DNA of 64,000 bases from Brevundimonas vitisensis (lineage in GTDB: Bacteria > Pseudomonadota > Alphaproteobacteria > Caulobacterales > Caulobacteraceae), in assembly GCF_016656965.1 (NCBI RefSeq), contig NZ_CP067977.1, positions 1,178,001 through 1,242,000 on the forward strand. The letters run 5' to 3'. A model generated the notes under the pieces. It did not search any database, was not told the origin of the DNA, and saw only the letters and a list, made by a program, of their open reading frames with translations. Shown here piece after piece: positions 1-9,011 of this stretch (positions within the stretch are counted from its first letter, which is position 1; every line of letters starts with the position of its first letter). The position numbers and the translations under genes are program-made.

Positions 1-2
1 AG

Positions 3-950
3 CTGGTCGAGGGCGGCTATCCGGCCTTTGATCGCCAGGCCTTCCTGGAAGGGCATATGACGCCGGTGCTGTGGGGCTCGGCCCTGCGCCATTTCGGTAT
101 CGACGAACTGCTGGCCGCCATCGGTGACTGGGCCCCGCCGCCCAAGATCATGAAGGCGCTGAAGGCCGCCCCCGCCGGGACCCGAAACGCCGCCGAGCCC
201 GTGCCCACCACCATCGCCCCCGGCACGGACGAGGTCACCGGCTTCGTCTTCAAGGTCCAGGCCAATATGGACCCCAACCACCGCGACCGCATCGCCATGT
301 TCCGCATGGCCAGCGGGTCGTTCAAGCGCGGCATGAAGCTCAAGGTCCAGAACACCGGCAAGCAGCTCTCGGTGAACGCCCCGATCATGTTCTTCGCCAG
401 CGACCGCGAACTGGCCGAGGACGCCTATGCCGGCGACGTGATCGGCATTCCGAACCACGGCGTGCTGCGGGTCGGCGACAGCCTGTCCGAAAGCGGCATG
501 ATCCGCTTCGCGGGCCTGCCGAACTTCGCGCCCGAGATTCTGCAGCGTGTCCGGGTCAAGGATCCGCTGAAGGCCAAACATCTGAAAAAGGCCCTGGACG
601 GCCTGGCCGAAGAGGGCGTGACCCAGCTGTTCCGCCCCGAACTGGGCAGCGACTTCATCGTCGGGGCCGTGGGTCAGCTGCAGTTCGAAGTCATGGCCGA
701 CCGCCTGGGCGAGGAATACGGCCTGGAGGTGATCTTCGAGCCCAGCCCCTTCGCCGAGGCCCGCTGGATCGCCCCCACCGCCGACGCGACAAAGGCGGAT
801 GTCGAGGACTTCATGTCCAAATACCGCGGCCAGATGGCAACCGACATCGACGACGACCCCGTCTTCCTGGCCAAGTCCAGCTGGGAAACCGGCTACGTCG
901 GCGAACGCTTCCCGAAGGTGGCATTCACGAAGACGAAGGAGCGGGGCTGA
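3..950 (+). CDS. prfC: Peptide chain release factor 3, C-terminal part
   Basis: Class II release factor GTPase that recycles RF1 and RF2 from the ribosome after peptide release. The frame is open from the first bases, so the start and the whole GTP-binding domain lie outside the window. The visible 315 residues match RF3 domains II and III: an opening stretch with GGYPAFD and then TPVLWGSALRHFGI, where RF3 proteins have TPVFFGSALNNFGV. Family length is about 530 residues, so roughly 40 percent is missing to the left. The stop codon lies in the loop of a GC-rich hairpin, and the next gene converges on it. Identity is based on family motifs and is firm. Confidence 0.95.
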   Translation: MVEGGYPAFDRQAFLEGHMTPVLWGSALRHFGIDELLAAIGDWAPPPKIMKALKAAPAGTRNAAEPVPTTIAPGTDEVTGFVFKVQANMDPNHRDRIAMFRMASGSFKRGMKLKVQNTGKQLSVNAPIMFFASDRELAEDAYAGDVIGIPNHGVLRVGDSLSESGMIRFAGLPNFAPEILQRVRVKDPLKAKHLKKALDGLAEEGVTQLFRPELGSDFIVGAVGQLQFEVMADRLGEEYGLEVIFEPSPFAEARWIAPTADATKADVEDFMSKYRGQMATDIDDDPVFLAKSSWETGYVGERFPKVAFTKTKERG

Positions 951-960
951 GCCCCGCTCC
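938..960. terminator. Hairpin at the prfC stop, between convergent genes
   Basis: GGAGCGGGGC and GCCCCGCTCC form a perfect 10-bp stem around a three-base loop that is the prfC stop codon. No T-run follows on either strand. It could act as a bidirectional weak terminator or mRNA 3' stabiliser for prfC and the convergent oxidoreductase gene. Confidence 0.5.
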
Positions 961-969
961 TGAGATCCA

Positions 970-2076
970 TCAGGCCTTGGTCTCGGCCAGGGTCGGATAG
1001 TCCGTGTAGCCCTTCGCGCCGCCGCCGTAGAAGGTGTCCTTGTCCGGGGCGTTCAGCTCGGCGCCGGTGCGCCAGCGTTCGACCAGGTCGGGGTTGGCCA
1101 GGACGGGGACGCCGATGCTGACCAGGTCAGCGCGGCCTTCGGTCATCGCCTTTTCAGCCAGCTCGCGGGTCAGGCCGCCGTTCAGCATCAGCGGGCCGCC
1201 GAAGGCCTCGCGCATCTGAGCGGCCAGTTGCGGGGCGCCGCCCTTGATCGACATGGGCGTGCCCGGCTCGCCCTCGATCAGGTGCAGATAGGCCAGGCCG
1301 AACGGCTTCAGCGCCGCCGCCACGTGGAGGAAGATGGGTGCGGGGTCGGAGTCCATCGTGTCATTGGCTCCGTTCGAGGGCGACAGGCGGACGCCCACCC
1401 GGCCTGCACCCCAGACCTCCACGACGGCGGCGACCACTTCCAGCAGGAAGCGGGCCCGGTTCTCGACCGAACCGCCGTACTGGTCGTCACGCTGGTTGGC
1501 ACCGTCCTTCAGGAACTGGTCGATCAGATAACCATTGGCCGCATGGACCTCGACCCCGTCGAAGCCGGCCTTCTTCGCCATTTCGGCGGCGTGGACATAG
1601 TCGGCGACGACGCCCTGGATTTCATCGACCGTCAGGGCGCGAGGCGTTTCGAACGGGGTCATGCTGAAGTCGGGCTTCATCGCCTCGCCCTTGGCCGCGA
1701 TGGCCGACGGCGCAACGCCCGGACCGCCGTCGGGCTGATAGGCGGACACCGACACCCGGCCGACGTGCCACAGCTGGGCCACCATCAGACCGCCCTTGGC
1801 GTGGACCGCCTCGGTGATCGGTTTCCAGCCCTCGACCTGGGCATCGGTGAAAATGCCGGGCGTAGCGGGATAGCCCTGGCCCTGGCGGCTGATCTGGGTC
1901 GCTTCGGAAATGATCAGGCCGGTGGAGGCGCGCTGGCTGTAATATTCGATCGCCAGAGGCGTCGGCACCTCGCCCTCGACCGCGCGGCTGCGGGTCAGGG
2001 GGGCCATGACGATCCGGTTCTTGAGCTTGAGGGCACCCAGATCGATGGGCGTGAACAGGGGGGAGGACGTGGTCAT
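970..2076 (-). CDS. Old Yellow Enzyme family NADH:flavin oxidoreductase
   Basis: FMN-dependent ene-reductase of the N-ethylmaleimide/xenobiotic reductase type, reducing activated C=C bonds with NAD(P)H. The protein (368 aa) begins MTTSSPLFTPIDLGALKLKNRIVM, the standard OYE start. It then shows MAPLTRSRA (FMN phosphate region), HVGRVS, the substrate-binding H-x-x-N pair in VEVHAANGYL and the DQYGGSVENR signature. An upstream in-frame ATG at 2130 exists, but the family alignment favours 2076. It is monocistronic and convergent with prfC. The true substrate is unknown; nemA is the nearest E. coli name. Confidence 0.92.
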   Translation of the reverse strand: MTTSSPLFTPIDLGALKLKNRIVMAPLTRSRAVEGEVPTPLAIEYYSQRASTGLIISEATQISRQGQGYPATPGIFTDAQVEGWKPITEAVHAKGGLMVAQLWHVGRVSVSAYQPDGGPGVAPSAIAAKGEAMKPDFSMTPFETPRALTVDEIQGVVADYVHAAEMAKKAGFDGVEVHAANGYLIDQFLKDGANQRDDQYGGSVENRARFLLEVVAAVVEVWGAGRVGVRLSPSNGANDTMDSDPAPIFLHVAAALKPFGLAYLHLIEGEPGTPMSIKGGAPQLAAQMREAFGGPLMLNGGLTRELAEKAMTEGRADLVSIGVPVLANPDLVERWRTGAELNAPDKDTFYGGGAKGYTDYPTLAETKA

Positions 2077-2218
2077 ATGTAACACTCGCTGTGGCGGGTC
2101 GAGCGCCACAGATGGGGACGGCTTGCGCATTCGCTAGCCCCCCAAGTTCTGCTCTGGCTCTGGCGAGGAAATGCGTCGGTCGCTAAACCGTTGCGGATCA
2201 GGGGCCCGGGGGTATTCC

Positions 2219-2746
2219 ATGCGTTGTTCGATCATTGCCTTCGCCGGCCTGATGCTGGCCGTGATCGCCGGACCGGCACTGGCCCAGAGCACGGGATCGA
2301 TCCCGGCGCGCACCGGCACCGCCCCGATTCAGCGCTCGATCAATGTGGGTGAGGTCGAACGGCTGCTGCGGGCGCAGGGCTATGCCGCCGTGGACAAGGT
2401 GTCGGAGACCGAGTTCATCGTACTGACCGAGAACGAGCTGAAATTCTCGGTCGCCCTGACCGCCTGCGACGTCCAGGGACAGCCCCCGGGCTGCCTGGGC
2501 CTCAGCATCCTGGCGTCCTGGAGCATGGAGCCGGGCGACCGGGCCAAGCTGGTGCCGGTGGTCGAGACGATCAACAGCCAGTACCGGATCGCCAAGGTGA
2601 TGATGATCGACGAGGCGGTCTTGCTGGAGCGCTATGTCATCACTGACGGTGGGGTCACCTTGGACCATATCGCCGAGGAACTGGGCCAGTTCGAAATCAG
2701 CGCCGGGCTGCTGATCGACGCCATGGTCAAAGCCTTGGGCCTGTGA
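2219..2746 (+). CDS. Secreted YbjN-domain protein
   Basis: 175-residue protein with a cleavable signal peptide (MRCSIIAFAGLMLAVIAGPALAQ) and a YbjN-type sensory-fold domain. The core EVERLLRAQGYAAVDKV ... FSVALTACD ... LVPVVETINSQYRIAKV ... LLERYVITDGGVTLDHIAEEL follows the YbjN pattern. In E. coli YbjN is cytoplasmic and linked to stress and motility, whereas this version is exported. I chose the second ATG, which starts the signal peptide directly; the first (2171) would add 16 basic residues. Function is unknown. A second protein with similar layout (secreted, same phrases) occurs at 36636. Confidence 0.75.
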   Translation: MRCSIIAFAGLMLAVIAGPALAQSTGSIPARTGTAPIQRSINVGEVERLLRAQGYAAVDKVSETEFIVLTENELKFSVALTACDVQGQPPGCLGLSILASWSMEPGDRAKLVPVVETINSQYRIAKVMMIDEAVLLERYVITDGGVTLDHIAEELGQFEISAGLLIDAMVKALGL

Positions 2747-2856
2747 CCAAAAGTCCGCAGTCTCTCCTGCGAACCCCCGGCGCGGCGTCGCGTTTGCTTT
2801 GACAGGCTCGGGATCGCACTGGCGGTCCCGAAGCGGGACGACCGGAGCGCAGCCGC

Positions 2857-4101
2857 ATGTTCGAGTTCGGCAAGGATCTGAGAAAACTGTTCGCCCAGGC
2901 GCGCGAAAGCGACGACCTGGGCTGGCTGGAACTGATCGGGGCCGATCTGGTCCGGGCCGAGGCGCGAGGTCAGGCCATTGATGCCGGGCGCGTTTCCTGT
3001 GCCCGGCCTTTCGAGGCGGCGCTGCGGACCTGTGCCCTGTGGCGCGAGCACGCCCGGCGCACCGGCACCGAGGCCAGTCTGGATCAGGCCGACACCGCCG
3101 CCCTGGACGCCGCGCGCCGCGCCGCCACCGCCGAACAGCGGGCTCGCGCCGTGGCCGAGGCGGTCGATGTTCTTCTTCTGCGCTATGATCTGGCGGGCGG
3201 CCTGCTGCCGCTAGAACGGGCCGAAAGTCTGCTGAGCGGGACCGACGCCGCTGCGGCGTCCCGATCCGGTGCGGCAGCCCAGGCCCTGGCCGCCGCCCAT
3301 GCCCGGCTGAAGGCACGGCAAGCCCGGCTGGGCGGCTCCACCGCCGACCTCCTGGATGCTGCCGCCCTGCTGGACGCGGCCCTTCACGGCCTGGGCGATA
3401 CCGCCGCATCACTGCGCGACGAACTGCGGCTGGAACGCGCGGCCTTGGCGCTGGAGGCGGGTGTGACGCAGCGCGATCCCCGTCTGCTGGATCAGGCCGG
3501 ACGGGACTTGCGACAGCTGGTTCGGGCCGCCTCGCCCGACTATCGGCCGGTTACGCGCGCGCGGGCCCTGGCGCTGTGCGGTGCCGGGACGCGGGCCCTG
3601 GCGGCCCTGGCGGGCGACGAGGCGGCCATGGCTCAGGGGGCCGAGATGTTCGACGCCGCCGCCGACCAGTTCACCCCCGATCACAGCCCTCTCGACTGGG
3701 TTGGGGTTCAACTTGCCGCCGCCGACGAGACCACGCCTCTGGCCGTGCTGATCCAGGCCGAACGCCTGTGCGGGGACGCCGCCGTCATCCTGGCCACCCT
3801 CGCCCGCGAGGCCCGCGTGGCCAAGGAGGTGCGAGATGCCGAGGCACGTGGCGACGTGGCGGCTCTGGATCTTCTGGCGTCTTCGCCCCGCCGCCGGTTG
3901 GCGCGCGGCGTGACGCGGCCGCTGGACTGGGCCTCTGACCAGATCGCCCTGGCCCATGTCGGCCTGGCCAAGGATCGGCTGACGGGCGGGGCCCGCGCCG
4001 GGATCGGCATGATGCTGGTCGAGGCCGCCGCCGTCGCCGCCGAGGAAGGGGCCCCTGCCCTGGCAGAGCGGGCGCGATGGCTGATGCGTAGCCTGGCCTG
4101 A
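2857..4101 (+). CDS. Hypothetical Ala-rich helical protein
   Basis: 414 residues, nearly all predicted helix and very rich in Ala, Arg, Asp and Leu, without signal peptide or membrane segment. It looks like a TPR-like or other helical-repeat cytosolic protein (for example RARALALCGAGTRALAALAGDEAAMAQGAEMFDAA spread over about 35 residues). I do not recognise a family. A TTGACA hexamer lies at 2799-2804, about 55 bp upstream, as a possible -35. It ends 1 bp before the convergent cysQ. GC at third positions is as high as in its neighbours, so it is probably a real lineage-specific gene. Confidence 0.7.
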   Translation: MFEFGKDLRKLFAQARESDDLGWLELIGADLVRAEARGQAIDAGRVSCARPFEAALRTCALWREHARRTGTEASLDQADTAALDAARRAATAEQRARAVAEAVDVLLLRYDLAGGLLPLERAESLLSGTDAAAASRSGAAAQALAAAHARLKARQARLGGSTADLLDAAALLDAALHGLGDTAASLRDELRLERAALALEAGVTQRDPRLLDQAGRDLRQLVRAASPDYRPVTRARALALCGAGTRALAALAGDEAAMAQGAEMFDAAADQFTPDHSPLDWVGVQLAAADETTPLAVLIQAERLCGDAAVILATLAREARVAKEVRDAEARGDVAALDLLASSPRRRLARGVTRPLDWASDQIALAHVGLAKDRLTGGARAGIGMMLVEAAAVAAEEGAPALAERARWLMRSLA

Positions 4102-4102
4102 C

Positions 4103-4894
4103 CTAGCCGCCCAGCGCCACGAACGGGCCATTCCAGAAACCCGGCTTGCCATAGGCCAGGGGCTGGCCGTCCTCGGCCAGAACCCGTCCGCCTGCGGCCT
4201 CCAGAACCGCATGACCGGCCGCAGTGTCCCATTCGTGGGTGGGGCCGGTGCGGGGATAGGCGTCGAACCGACCCTCTGCGATCAGGCAGAATTTCAGCGA
4301 GGAATCGGTGCCCTGCCACTGGGCGCAGCCGTGGCGGGCGGCCAGCCGCGTCGCCTCTTCATCGGTCATGGTGTGGCTGACCACCGCCTGGGGGGCGTCG
4401 GGCCGGGGGCGCACACGGACGACCTGCCAGCCCTCGCCAAAGCGGCGGCGCAGCGCCACGGGCGATCCGTCGCGCAAGCCGGACACCCAGGTGGTCGCCG
4501 TCGCCGGAGCCGACACGACCCCCGCCACGACACGCCCGCCCTGCACCAGGGCGATGTTGACCGTATAGGCCTCGCCGCCCCGGATGAAGCCGCGCGTGCC
4601 ATCCAGCGGATCGATGAGCCAGAACAGATCCTGGGTCGCATCCGGCGTGCCGGTCTCGGCCACCGCCTCCTCGGCCACCGCCTGAACGCCGGGATAGCGG
4701 GCCTGCAACCGAGCCAGGATCAGGGCCTCGGCCGCGCGGTCCGCCTGGGTCACCGGACTGTCGTCCGCCTTGGTGATGACCTCCGCATCCGCCCGCCAAT
4801 AGGGCAGGATGACCCGAGCGGCATCCTCGGCCAGATCGGCCAGAACGTCGGCAAGGGCACCGGAGGCGAGGTCATCGGTCAGAGAATGGGTCAT
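4103..4894 (-). CDS. cysQ: 3'(2'),5'-bisphosphate nucleotidase (CysQ, IMPase superfamily)
   Basis: Li-sensitive, Mg-dependent phosphatase that removes PAP formed during sulfate assimilation. The 263-residue protein has the family's metal site: EE at 75-76, the D-P-L-D-G-T box at 95-100 followed by RGFIRGG, and the C-terminal EWDTAAGHAVLEAAGG signature, which is closer to CysQ than to histidinol-phosphatase HisN or SuhB. I chose the ATG at 4894; an in-frame ATG at 4904 is also possible but upstream codons look non-coding. Divergent from chpT with about 90 bp between them. A histidinol-phosphatase or inositol-phosphatase role cannot be excluded. Confidence 0.85.
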   Translation of the reverse strand: MTHSLTDDLASGALADVLADLAEDAARVILPYWRADAEVITKADDSPVTQADRAAEALILARLQARYPGVQAVAEEAVAETGTPDATQDLFWLIDPLDGTRGFIRGGEAYTVNIALVQGGRVVAGVVSAPATATTWVSGLRDGSPVALRRRFGEGWQVVRVRPRPDAPQAVVSHTMTDEEATRLAARHGCAQWQGTDSSLKFCLIAEGRFDAYPRTGPTHEWDTAAGHAVLEAAGGRVLAEDGQPLAYGKPGFWNGPFVALGG

Positions 4895-4985
4895 CACGCG
4901 CCCCATAGACGATCGCGGCGGTTTCCCGAACCGGCAAATCACGTCAGCTTCCGCCCATCTCCGATTCCGACCGAGTGCGCGAGCG

Positions 4986-5645
4986 ATGACTTCCGACCCT
5001 GCCGTGACCGACCTGCCCGTGGATCGCGGCGAACTGGCCACCTATATCGCGGCCAAGCTGTGCCATGATTTCATCAGCCCTGCCGGGGCGATTGTGTCGG
5101 GCCTGGACCTGCTGAAGGACCCGAGCGCCCAGGACATGCGCGATGACGCCATGGGCCTGATCACCGACAGCGCAGAGAAGCTGGTCGCCATCGTCCATTT
5201 CGCACGCGTGGCCTTCGGTGCGGCCACCTCCAGCGAGCGCTTCTCGGGCGAGGAGCTGCGCGGGCTTGTCGCGGGTCTGGTTGACGGCGGGCGGGCCAGC
5301 ATGAACTGGCAGGTGCAGACGGATGTCTTCGAAAAGCCGGCGGCCCGCGCCCTGGTCAACCTGGCCTATCTGACCATGGCGGCACTCCCGACGGGCGGCA
5401 CGGCCACGATTTCGACCCGCCAGGAAGACGGCTTTGTGGTTCTGGACGGCTTGGCCGAAGGGGCGCGCGCCCGCCTCAAGCCCGAGGCCGTGACCGGCCT
5501 GGCCGGACAGCGCCTGGCCGAAGGTCTGCCCGGCCAGTGGATCCAGCCCTACTGGCTCTGGCTGACCGTCACCGACGCTGGCGGAGCCCTGGAGGTCACA
5601 GCGACCGAGGGCCAGGTGCGGCTCACCGCCCGCATGCCGCACTGA
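4986..5645 (+). CDS. chpT: Histidine phosphotransferase ChpT
   Basis: Relays phosphate from the CckA hybrid kinase to CtrA and CpdR, the central cell-cycle phosphorelay of Caulobacterales. The 219-residue protein shows the ChpT dimerisation/phosphotransfer helix KLCHDFISPAGAIVSGLDLL, with the phospho-accepting His at residue 27, followed by DPSAQDMRDDAMGLI and ARVAFGA. The C-terminal part is the degenerate ATPase-like domain without nucleotide boxes. The start is the ATG that immediately precedes this domain; an upstream frame of 59 codons is antisense to cysQ. It is followed by a CheY-like regulator and CheR on the same strand, a neighbourhood I recall for C. crescentus too. Confidence 0.95.
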   Translation: MTSDPAVTDLPVDRGELATYIAAKLCHDFISPAGAIVSGLDLLKDPSAQDMRDDAMGLITDSAEKLVAIVHFARVAFGAATSSERFSGEELRGLVAGLVDGGRASMNWQVQTDVFEKPAARALVNLAYLTMAALPTGGTATISTRQEDGFVVLDGLAEGARARLKPEAVTGLAGQRLAEGLPGQWIQPYWLWLTVTDAGGALEVTATEGQVRLTARMPH

Positions 5646-5797
5646 GGTTATCCTCCCCGTTTCGCGGCGCTGCTCGGGAGGATCGTGGTAAATGACGGTT
5701 TAACGGGCTTTCCCAACCCCTCGTTAACCGGCTTCCGGCGATCATGGGCGCAGAGCCAACGTGCGATCTTCGCACGGATGGGGCACGGGACATTCCA

Positions 5798-6169
5798 TTG
5801 AGCACGCGTACCTGTCTGATCGTCGATGACAGTCGGATCATCCGCAAGGTCGCCCGGCGCATCGTCGAGGCCTTCGGCATGGAGGTCGACGAGGCCGCCG
5901 ACGGTGCCGAGGCCCTGGCCCTGTGCACTGGCGCGATGCCCCAGACCATCCTGCTGGATTGGAATATGCCGGTGATGGACGGCCTGACCTTCCTTCGCCG
6001 CCTGCGCGCCCTGCCCGGCGGCATGTCGCCCAAGGTCCTGTTCTGCACCATCGAGACGCGCGCCGAGCGGATCGCCGAAGCCCTGTCGGCAGGGGCCGAT
6101 GACTATGTGATGAAGCCGTTCGACGGTGTCATCCTGCAATCCAAACTGTCCGGGGTGGGAGCGGTCTGA
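5798..6169 (+). CDS. Single-domain CheY-like response regulator
   Basis: Receiver domain only, no output domain. It has the acidic pair DD in CLIVDDSRIIRKVARRIVE, the phospho-acceptor Asp in ILLDWNMPVMDG, the switch Thr in FCTIETRAE and the conserved Lys in DDYVMKPFD. Start is uncertain: TTG at 5798 sits just before the receiver, while ATG at 5744 gives 18 extra residues unlike a receiver. About 150 bp downstream of chpT and 5 bp before cheR, so probably co-transcribed with cheR. The partner kinase is not in the window; it may be a motility-type CheY or a phosphate sink. Confidence 0.88.
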   Translation: MSTRTCLIVDDSRIIRKVARRIVEAFGMEVDEAADGAEALALCTGAMPQTILLDWNMPVMDGLTFLRRLRALPGGMSPKVLFCTIETRAERIAEALSAGADDYVMKPFDGVILQSKLSGVGAV

Positions 6170-6174
6170 CCGTC

Positions 6175-7002
6175 ATGACGCCCGAGGATTTCGATCGTCT
6201 GCAGTCGCTGCTGGCCACCCGGGCCGGCTATCGGCTGACGCGCGAGCGGATCCATCTGGCCGAACACCGCCTGGGGCCCGTGGCCCGGCGCGAGGGTTTC
6301 GACAGCGTCGATGAGCTTCTGAGGACCCTTTGGTCTCAACCCGTGGCCTCTTTGGGCTGGTCGGTGATCGAGGCCCTGCTGAACCCCGAGACCTGGTTCC
6401 GCCGTGACGCCGCCGCCTTCGACGTCTTCGGCAAGGAGCTTCTGCCCGCCCTGTCCCGCGCACGGCCCGGTGGCCGGGTTCGCGTCTGGTCCGCCGGATG
6501 CTCGACCGGCCAGGAAGCCTACGGCCTGGCCATGGCGGCGCTCGAAGCGGACGCCTCGGTCGCCATCACGGCCACCGATCTGAACCAGCGTGCGCTGGAA
6601 AAGGCCCGCTCGGGCGCCTATTCGGGGTTTGAAATCCAGCGCGGCCTGACCGCCCACACCATGCTGCGGTGGTTCGATCAGGCCGAGGATGCCTGGGTCG
6701 CACGCCCGGAGCTGGGGGCCGTGATCCGCTTCGTACGCGCCAATCTGCTGGATGTACCACCCACCGCCCTGAGCGACGAAAGCCGGTTCGATGTCATCTT
6801 CTGTCGGCATGTGATCGCCGACATGGAACCGGCACGCCGGGCTGCGGTACTGGATGGGCTGGAGCGACGCCTCGTCGACGACGGCTGTCTGTTCCTGGGC
6901 CCCGACGAACGGCCAGAGGCGGACACCCTGGCCTTCCGTCCCGTCAGCGGCCGCCAGGGACTGTATGTGAAAGCCCCCGCCGCACTCCGCCGCGCCGCCT
7001 GA
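6175..7002 (+). CDS. cheR: CheR-type protein-glutamate methyltransferase
   Basis: 275-residue SAM-dependent methyltransferase that adds methyl groups to glutamates of chemoreceptors. The N-terminal helical domain (about 1-75) is followed by the SAM-binding fold: RVWSAGCSTGQEAYGLAMA (motif I), TATDLNQRALEKARSGAY and FDVIFCRHVIADM. The ending with FLGPDERPE is typical. It starts 5 bp after the CheY-like gene. No chemoreceptor, CheA, CheW or CheB is nearby, so this is an orphan CheY/CheR pair tied to chpT. A chemotaxis role is family knowledge; the local target is unknown. Confidence 0.92.
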   Translation: MTPEDFDRLQSLLATRAGYRLTRERIHLAEHRLGPVARREGFDSVDELLRTLWSQPVASLGWSVIEALLNPETWFRRDAAAFDVFGKELLPALSRARPGGRVRVWSAGCSTGQEAYGLAMAALEADASVAITATDLNQRALEKARSGAYSGFEIQRGLTAHTMLRWFDQAEDAWVARPELGAVIRFVRANLLDVPPTALSDESRFDVIFCRHVIADMEPARRAAVLDGLERRLVDDGCLFLGPDERPEADTLAFRPVSGRQGLYVKAPAALRRAA

Positions 7003-7073
7003 TACCGGCCTGGAGGTTTCCCCTCCGCCGCCGAAGGCTCTAGGATCGTCTCACGGCATCGGGGGGGATCGTC

Positions 7074-8957
7074 ATGCGGCTGCTGTGGTTGTTCGGGTCG
7101 TTGGCGCTAGCGCTATGCCTGGCCGTCTGGTCCAGCCAGTCGCCGCAGCCGGTCGGTGCCGATGCCCCGGCCACGGCCTTTTCGTCCGCCCGGGCCATGG
7201 CCGATGTGCGTGACCTGGCCCGCGCCCCCCATCCGCTGGGCTCGGCCGAGCATGGCCGCGTGCGCGCGCGTCTGATCCAGCGGCTGGGCACGGACCTGGG
7301 CCTGTCCGTCACGACCCAGGCCGGACCCTTGTCGCCCGGATCGATCCGGCGGCTGGAAGCCTGGGACATAGACCCGGCCACGGCGAACTATCAGGCGGTC
7401 AATGTCGTCGGCGTTCTGGCCGGGACCGACCCGTCCCTGCCCGCCGTCATGCTGATGGCCCATTACGACACCGTGCCGGGGTCGCCGGGTGCCGCCGATG
7501 ACACCACCGGGGTCGCGGCCATTTTGGAGACGGTGCGGGCCATCCGCGCGCGCGGCCCTGCCCCGCGCACCCTGGTGGTCCTGCTGACCGATGCCGAGGA
7601 ACTGGGCCTGGACGGTGCGCGCGTCTTCTTTGGCGGCCATCCCCTGCGTGACCGGATCGGCGCGGTGATCAATCTGGAGGCGCGCGGCGGAGGCGGCCGG
7701 GCCATGATGTTCGAGACGGGCCGCGACAGTGCCGGGATCGTCGCGTTGTTCGCCGGAGTGGTGCCGCAGGTGCCGGGCGGCGTGACGTCCAACTCCCTGG
7801 CGGCCCTGGTCTATGAATCCATGCCGAACGGCACCGACTTCACCATCCCCAAGGATCGCGGCATCGCCGGTCTGAACTTCGCCTTCATCGGTCGGGCGGA
7901 CCAGTATCACGACCCCGCCTCCACCCCGGCCAGCCTGGACCAGGGCAGTGTCCAGCATATCGGGACCCAGGCGCTGGAGACGGCGGATGCCCTGGTCCGT
8001 GCGCGTGTCCTGCCCACCCCCGGACCCAACCGGGCCTATGCCGATGTCTTCGGCCGGGCGATCCTGCAGCATCCGGTGGCCGTCGGCTGGATACTACTGG
8101 GCCTGACGGGGCTGGGCTTTGCCGTCGCGGGGCTGAAGACCCGCGTCGCGGCGCTCGAGGTGGGACGCGGCGTGCTGGACGGTCTGTGGCTGGTTTCCAC
8201 CGGTTTGGTCCTGACCCAGGCGGTGCGTCTGCTGGCCGGGCCGATGGCGGCGCGAGCCGAAACGGCCGAGACCTATTACACCCTGCTTCGGCGGCTGCCC
8301 TGGATGCAGGCGGGCGCTGCCCTGACGGTGCTGGCCGTGGCGCTGGTGATGGTTGCCGGTCGAGGGCGAATGGACCGGCGGGTCCTGGCCGGGCTGGCCG
8401 TGGTGGCCACGGCGGCTGTGCAGGTGTTCGGCGGCTTCAATCCACTGATCCTGGGGGCCGGAGTGGTTTCGGTGCTGCTGTCGCTGCTGCCGGGCACGGC
8501 GCCCCGCACGGTCTGGGGCGGATGGCTGGGCCTGATTGCCCTGGTCGGCGCTCTGGGCACGGCGGTGCAGATCCTGGCCCCGACGGCGGCCTATCTGTTC
8601 ATCTGGATCGGCTTGCTGGCAGCGGCGGCCGCCGCCGTCACCGCCCTGGCCGACCCCGGCCTGACGCGGTCCCGCATCGCCCTGCCCGCCGCCCTGGTCA
8701 CGATCGTCGCGGGAGGCTGGCTGATGGCCATGGCCCATCCGGTTTTCCTGGGCATCGGCATGGATATGCCGGGCGTCCTGGCCCTGATCGGCCTGTTGAT
8801 CCTGACCCTGGCCCGACCCATGGGGCCCCAGGGTGTGGGCCAGCGCGGCGGTCAGGCGGCCCTGGGCATGGCGGCGGCGGTGCTGATCCTGGCCTGTGCC
8901 GCATCGCTGGTGGCCGTTTACCGCGCGCCCGAGCCGACGGCGGTCGTCACGACGTAA
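7074..8957 (+). CDS. Membrane-anchored M28 family metallopeptidase
   Basis: 627 residues in two halves. Residues 1-20 are a membrane anchor or uncleaved signal, followed by a periplasmic zinc aminopeptidase-like domain with HYDTVPGSPGAADDTTG (His130 and two Asp ligands), TDAEELGLDGARVF (catalytic Glu) and a late ligand motif in DQYHDPAST. From about residue 335 to the end the protein is a chain of roughly eight or nine hydrophobic helices. This M28-plus-multi-TM layout resembles ER-type Fxna/Pff1 peptidases and bacterial M20/M28 membrane peptidases. It stands alone, 55 bp before the DUF1223 gene on the same strand, and could form an operon with it. Substrate unknown. Confidence 0.88.
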   Translation: MRLLWLFGSLALALCLAVWSSQSPQPVGADAPATAFSSARAMADVRDLARAPHPLGSAEHGRVRARLIQRLGTDLGLSVTTQAGPLSPGSIRRLEAWDIDPATANYQAVNVVGVLAGTDPSLPAVMLMAHYDTVPGSPGAADDTTGVAAILETVRAIRARGPAPRTLVVLLTDAEELGLDGARVFFGGHPLRDRIGAVINLEARGGGGRAMMFETGRDSAGIVALFAGVVPQVPGGVTSNSLAALVYESMPNGTDFTIPKDRGIAGLNFAFIGRADQYHDPASTPASLDQGSVQHIGTQALETADALVRARVLPTPGPNRAYADVFGRAILQHPVAVGWILLGLTGLGFAVAGLKTRVAALEVGRGVLDGLWLVSTGLVLTQAVRLLAGPMAARAETAETYYTLLRRLPWMQAGAALTVLAVALVMVAGRGRMDRRVLAGLAVVATAAVQVFGGFNPLILGAGVVSVLLSLLPGTAPRTVWGGWLGLIALVGALGTAVQILAPTAAYLFIWIGLLAAAAAAVTALADPGLTRSRIALPAALVTIVAGGWLMAMAHPVFLGIGMDMPGVLALIGLLILTLARPMGPQGVGQRGGQAALGMAAAVLILACAASLVAVYRAPEPTAVVTT

Positions 8958-9011
8958 CGATCCGACCGGCGGCATCGAACATCCCTGGGATCGTTTCAGG
9001 GGAAGTCCACG

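Noticed and set aside
5699..5728. Two TTAAC words before the CheY-like gene, like a CtrA site
   Set aside because: Spacing between the TTAA cores is 24 bp instead of the TTAA-N7-TTAA of CtrA; with many TTAA words possible this is not enough.
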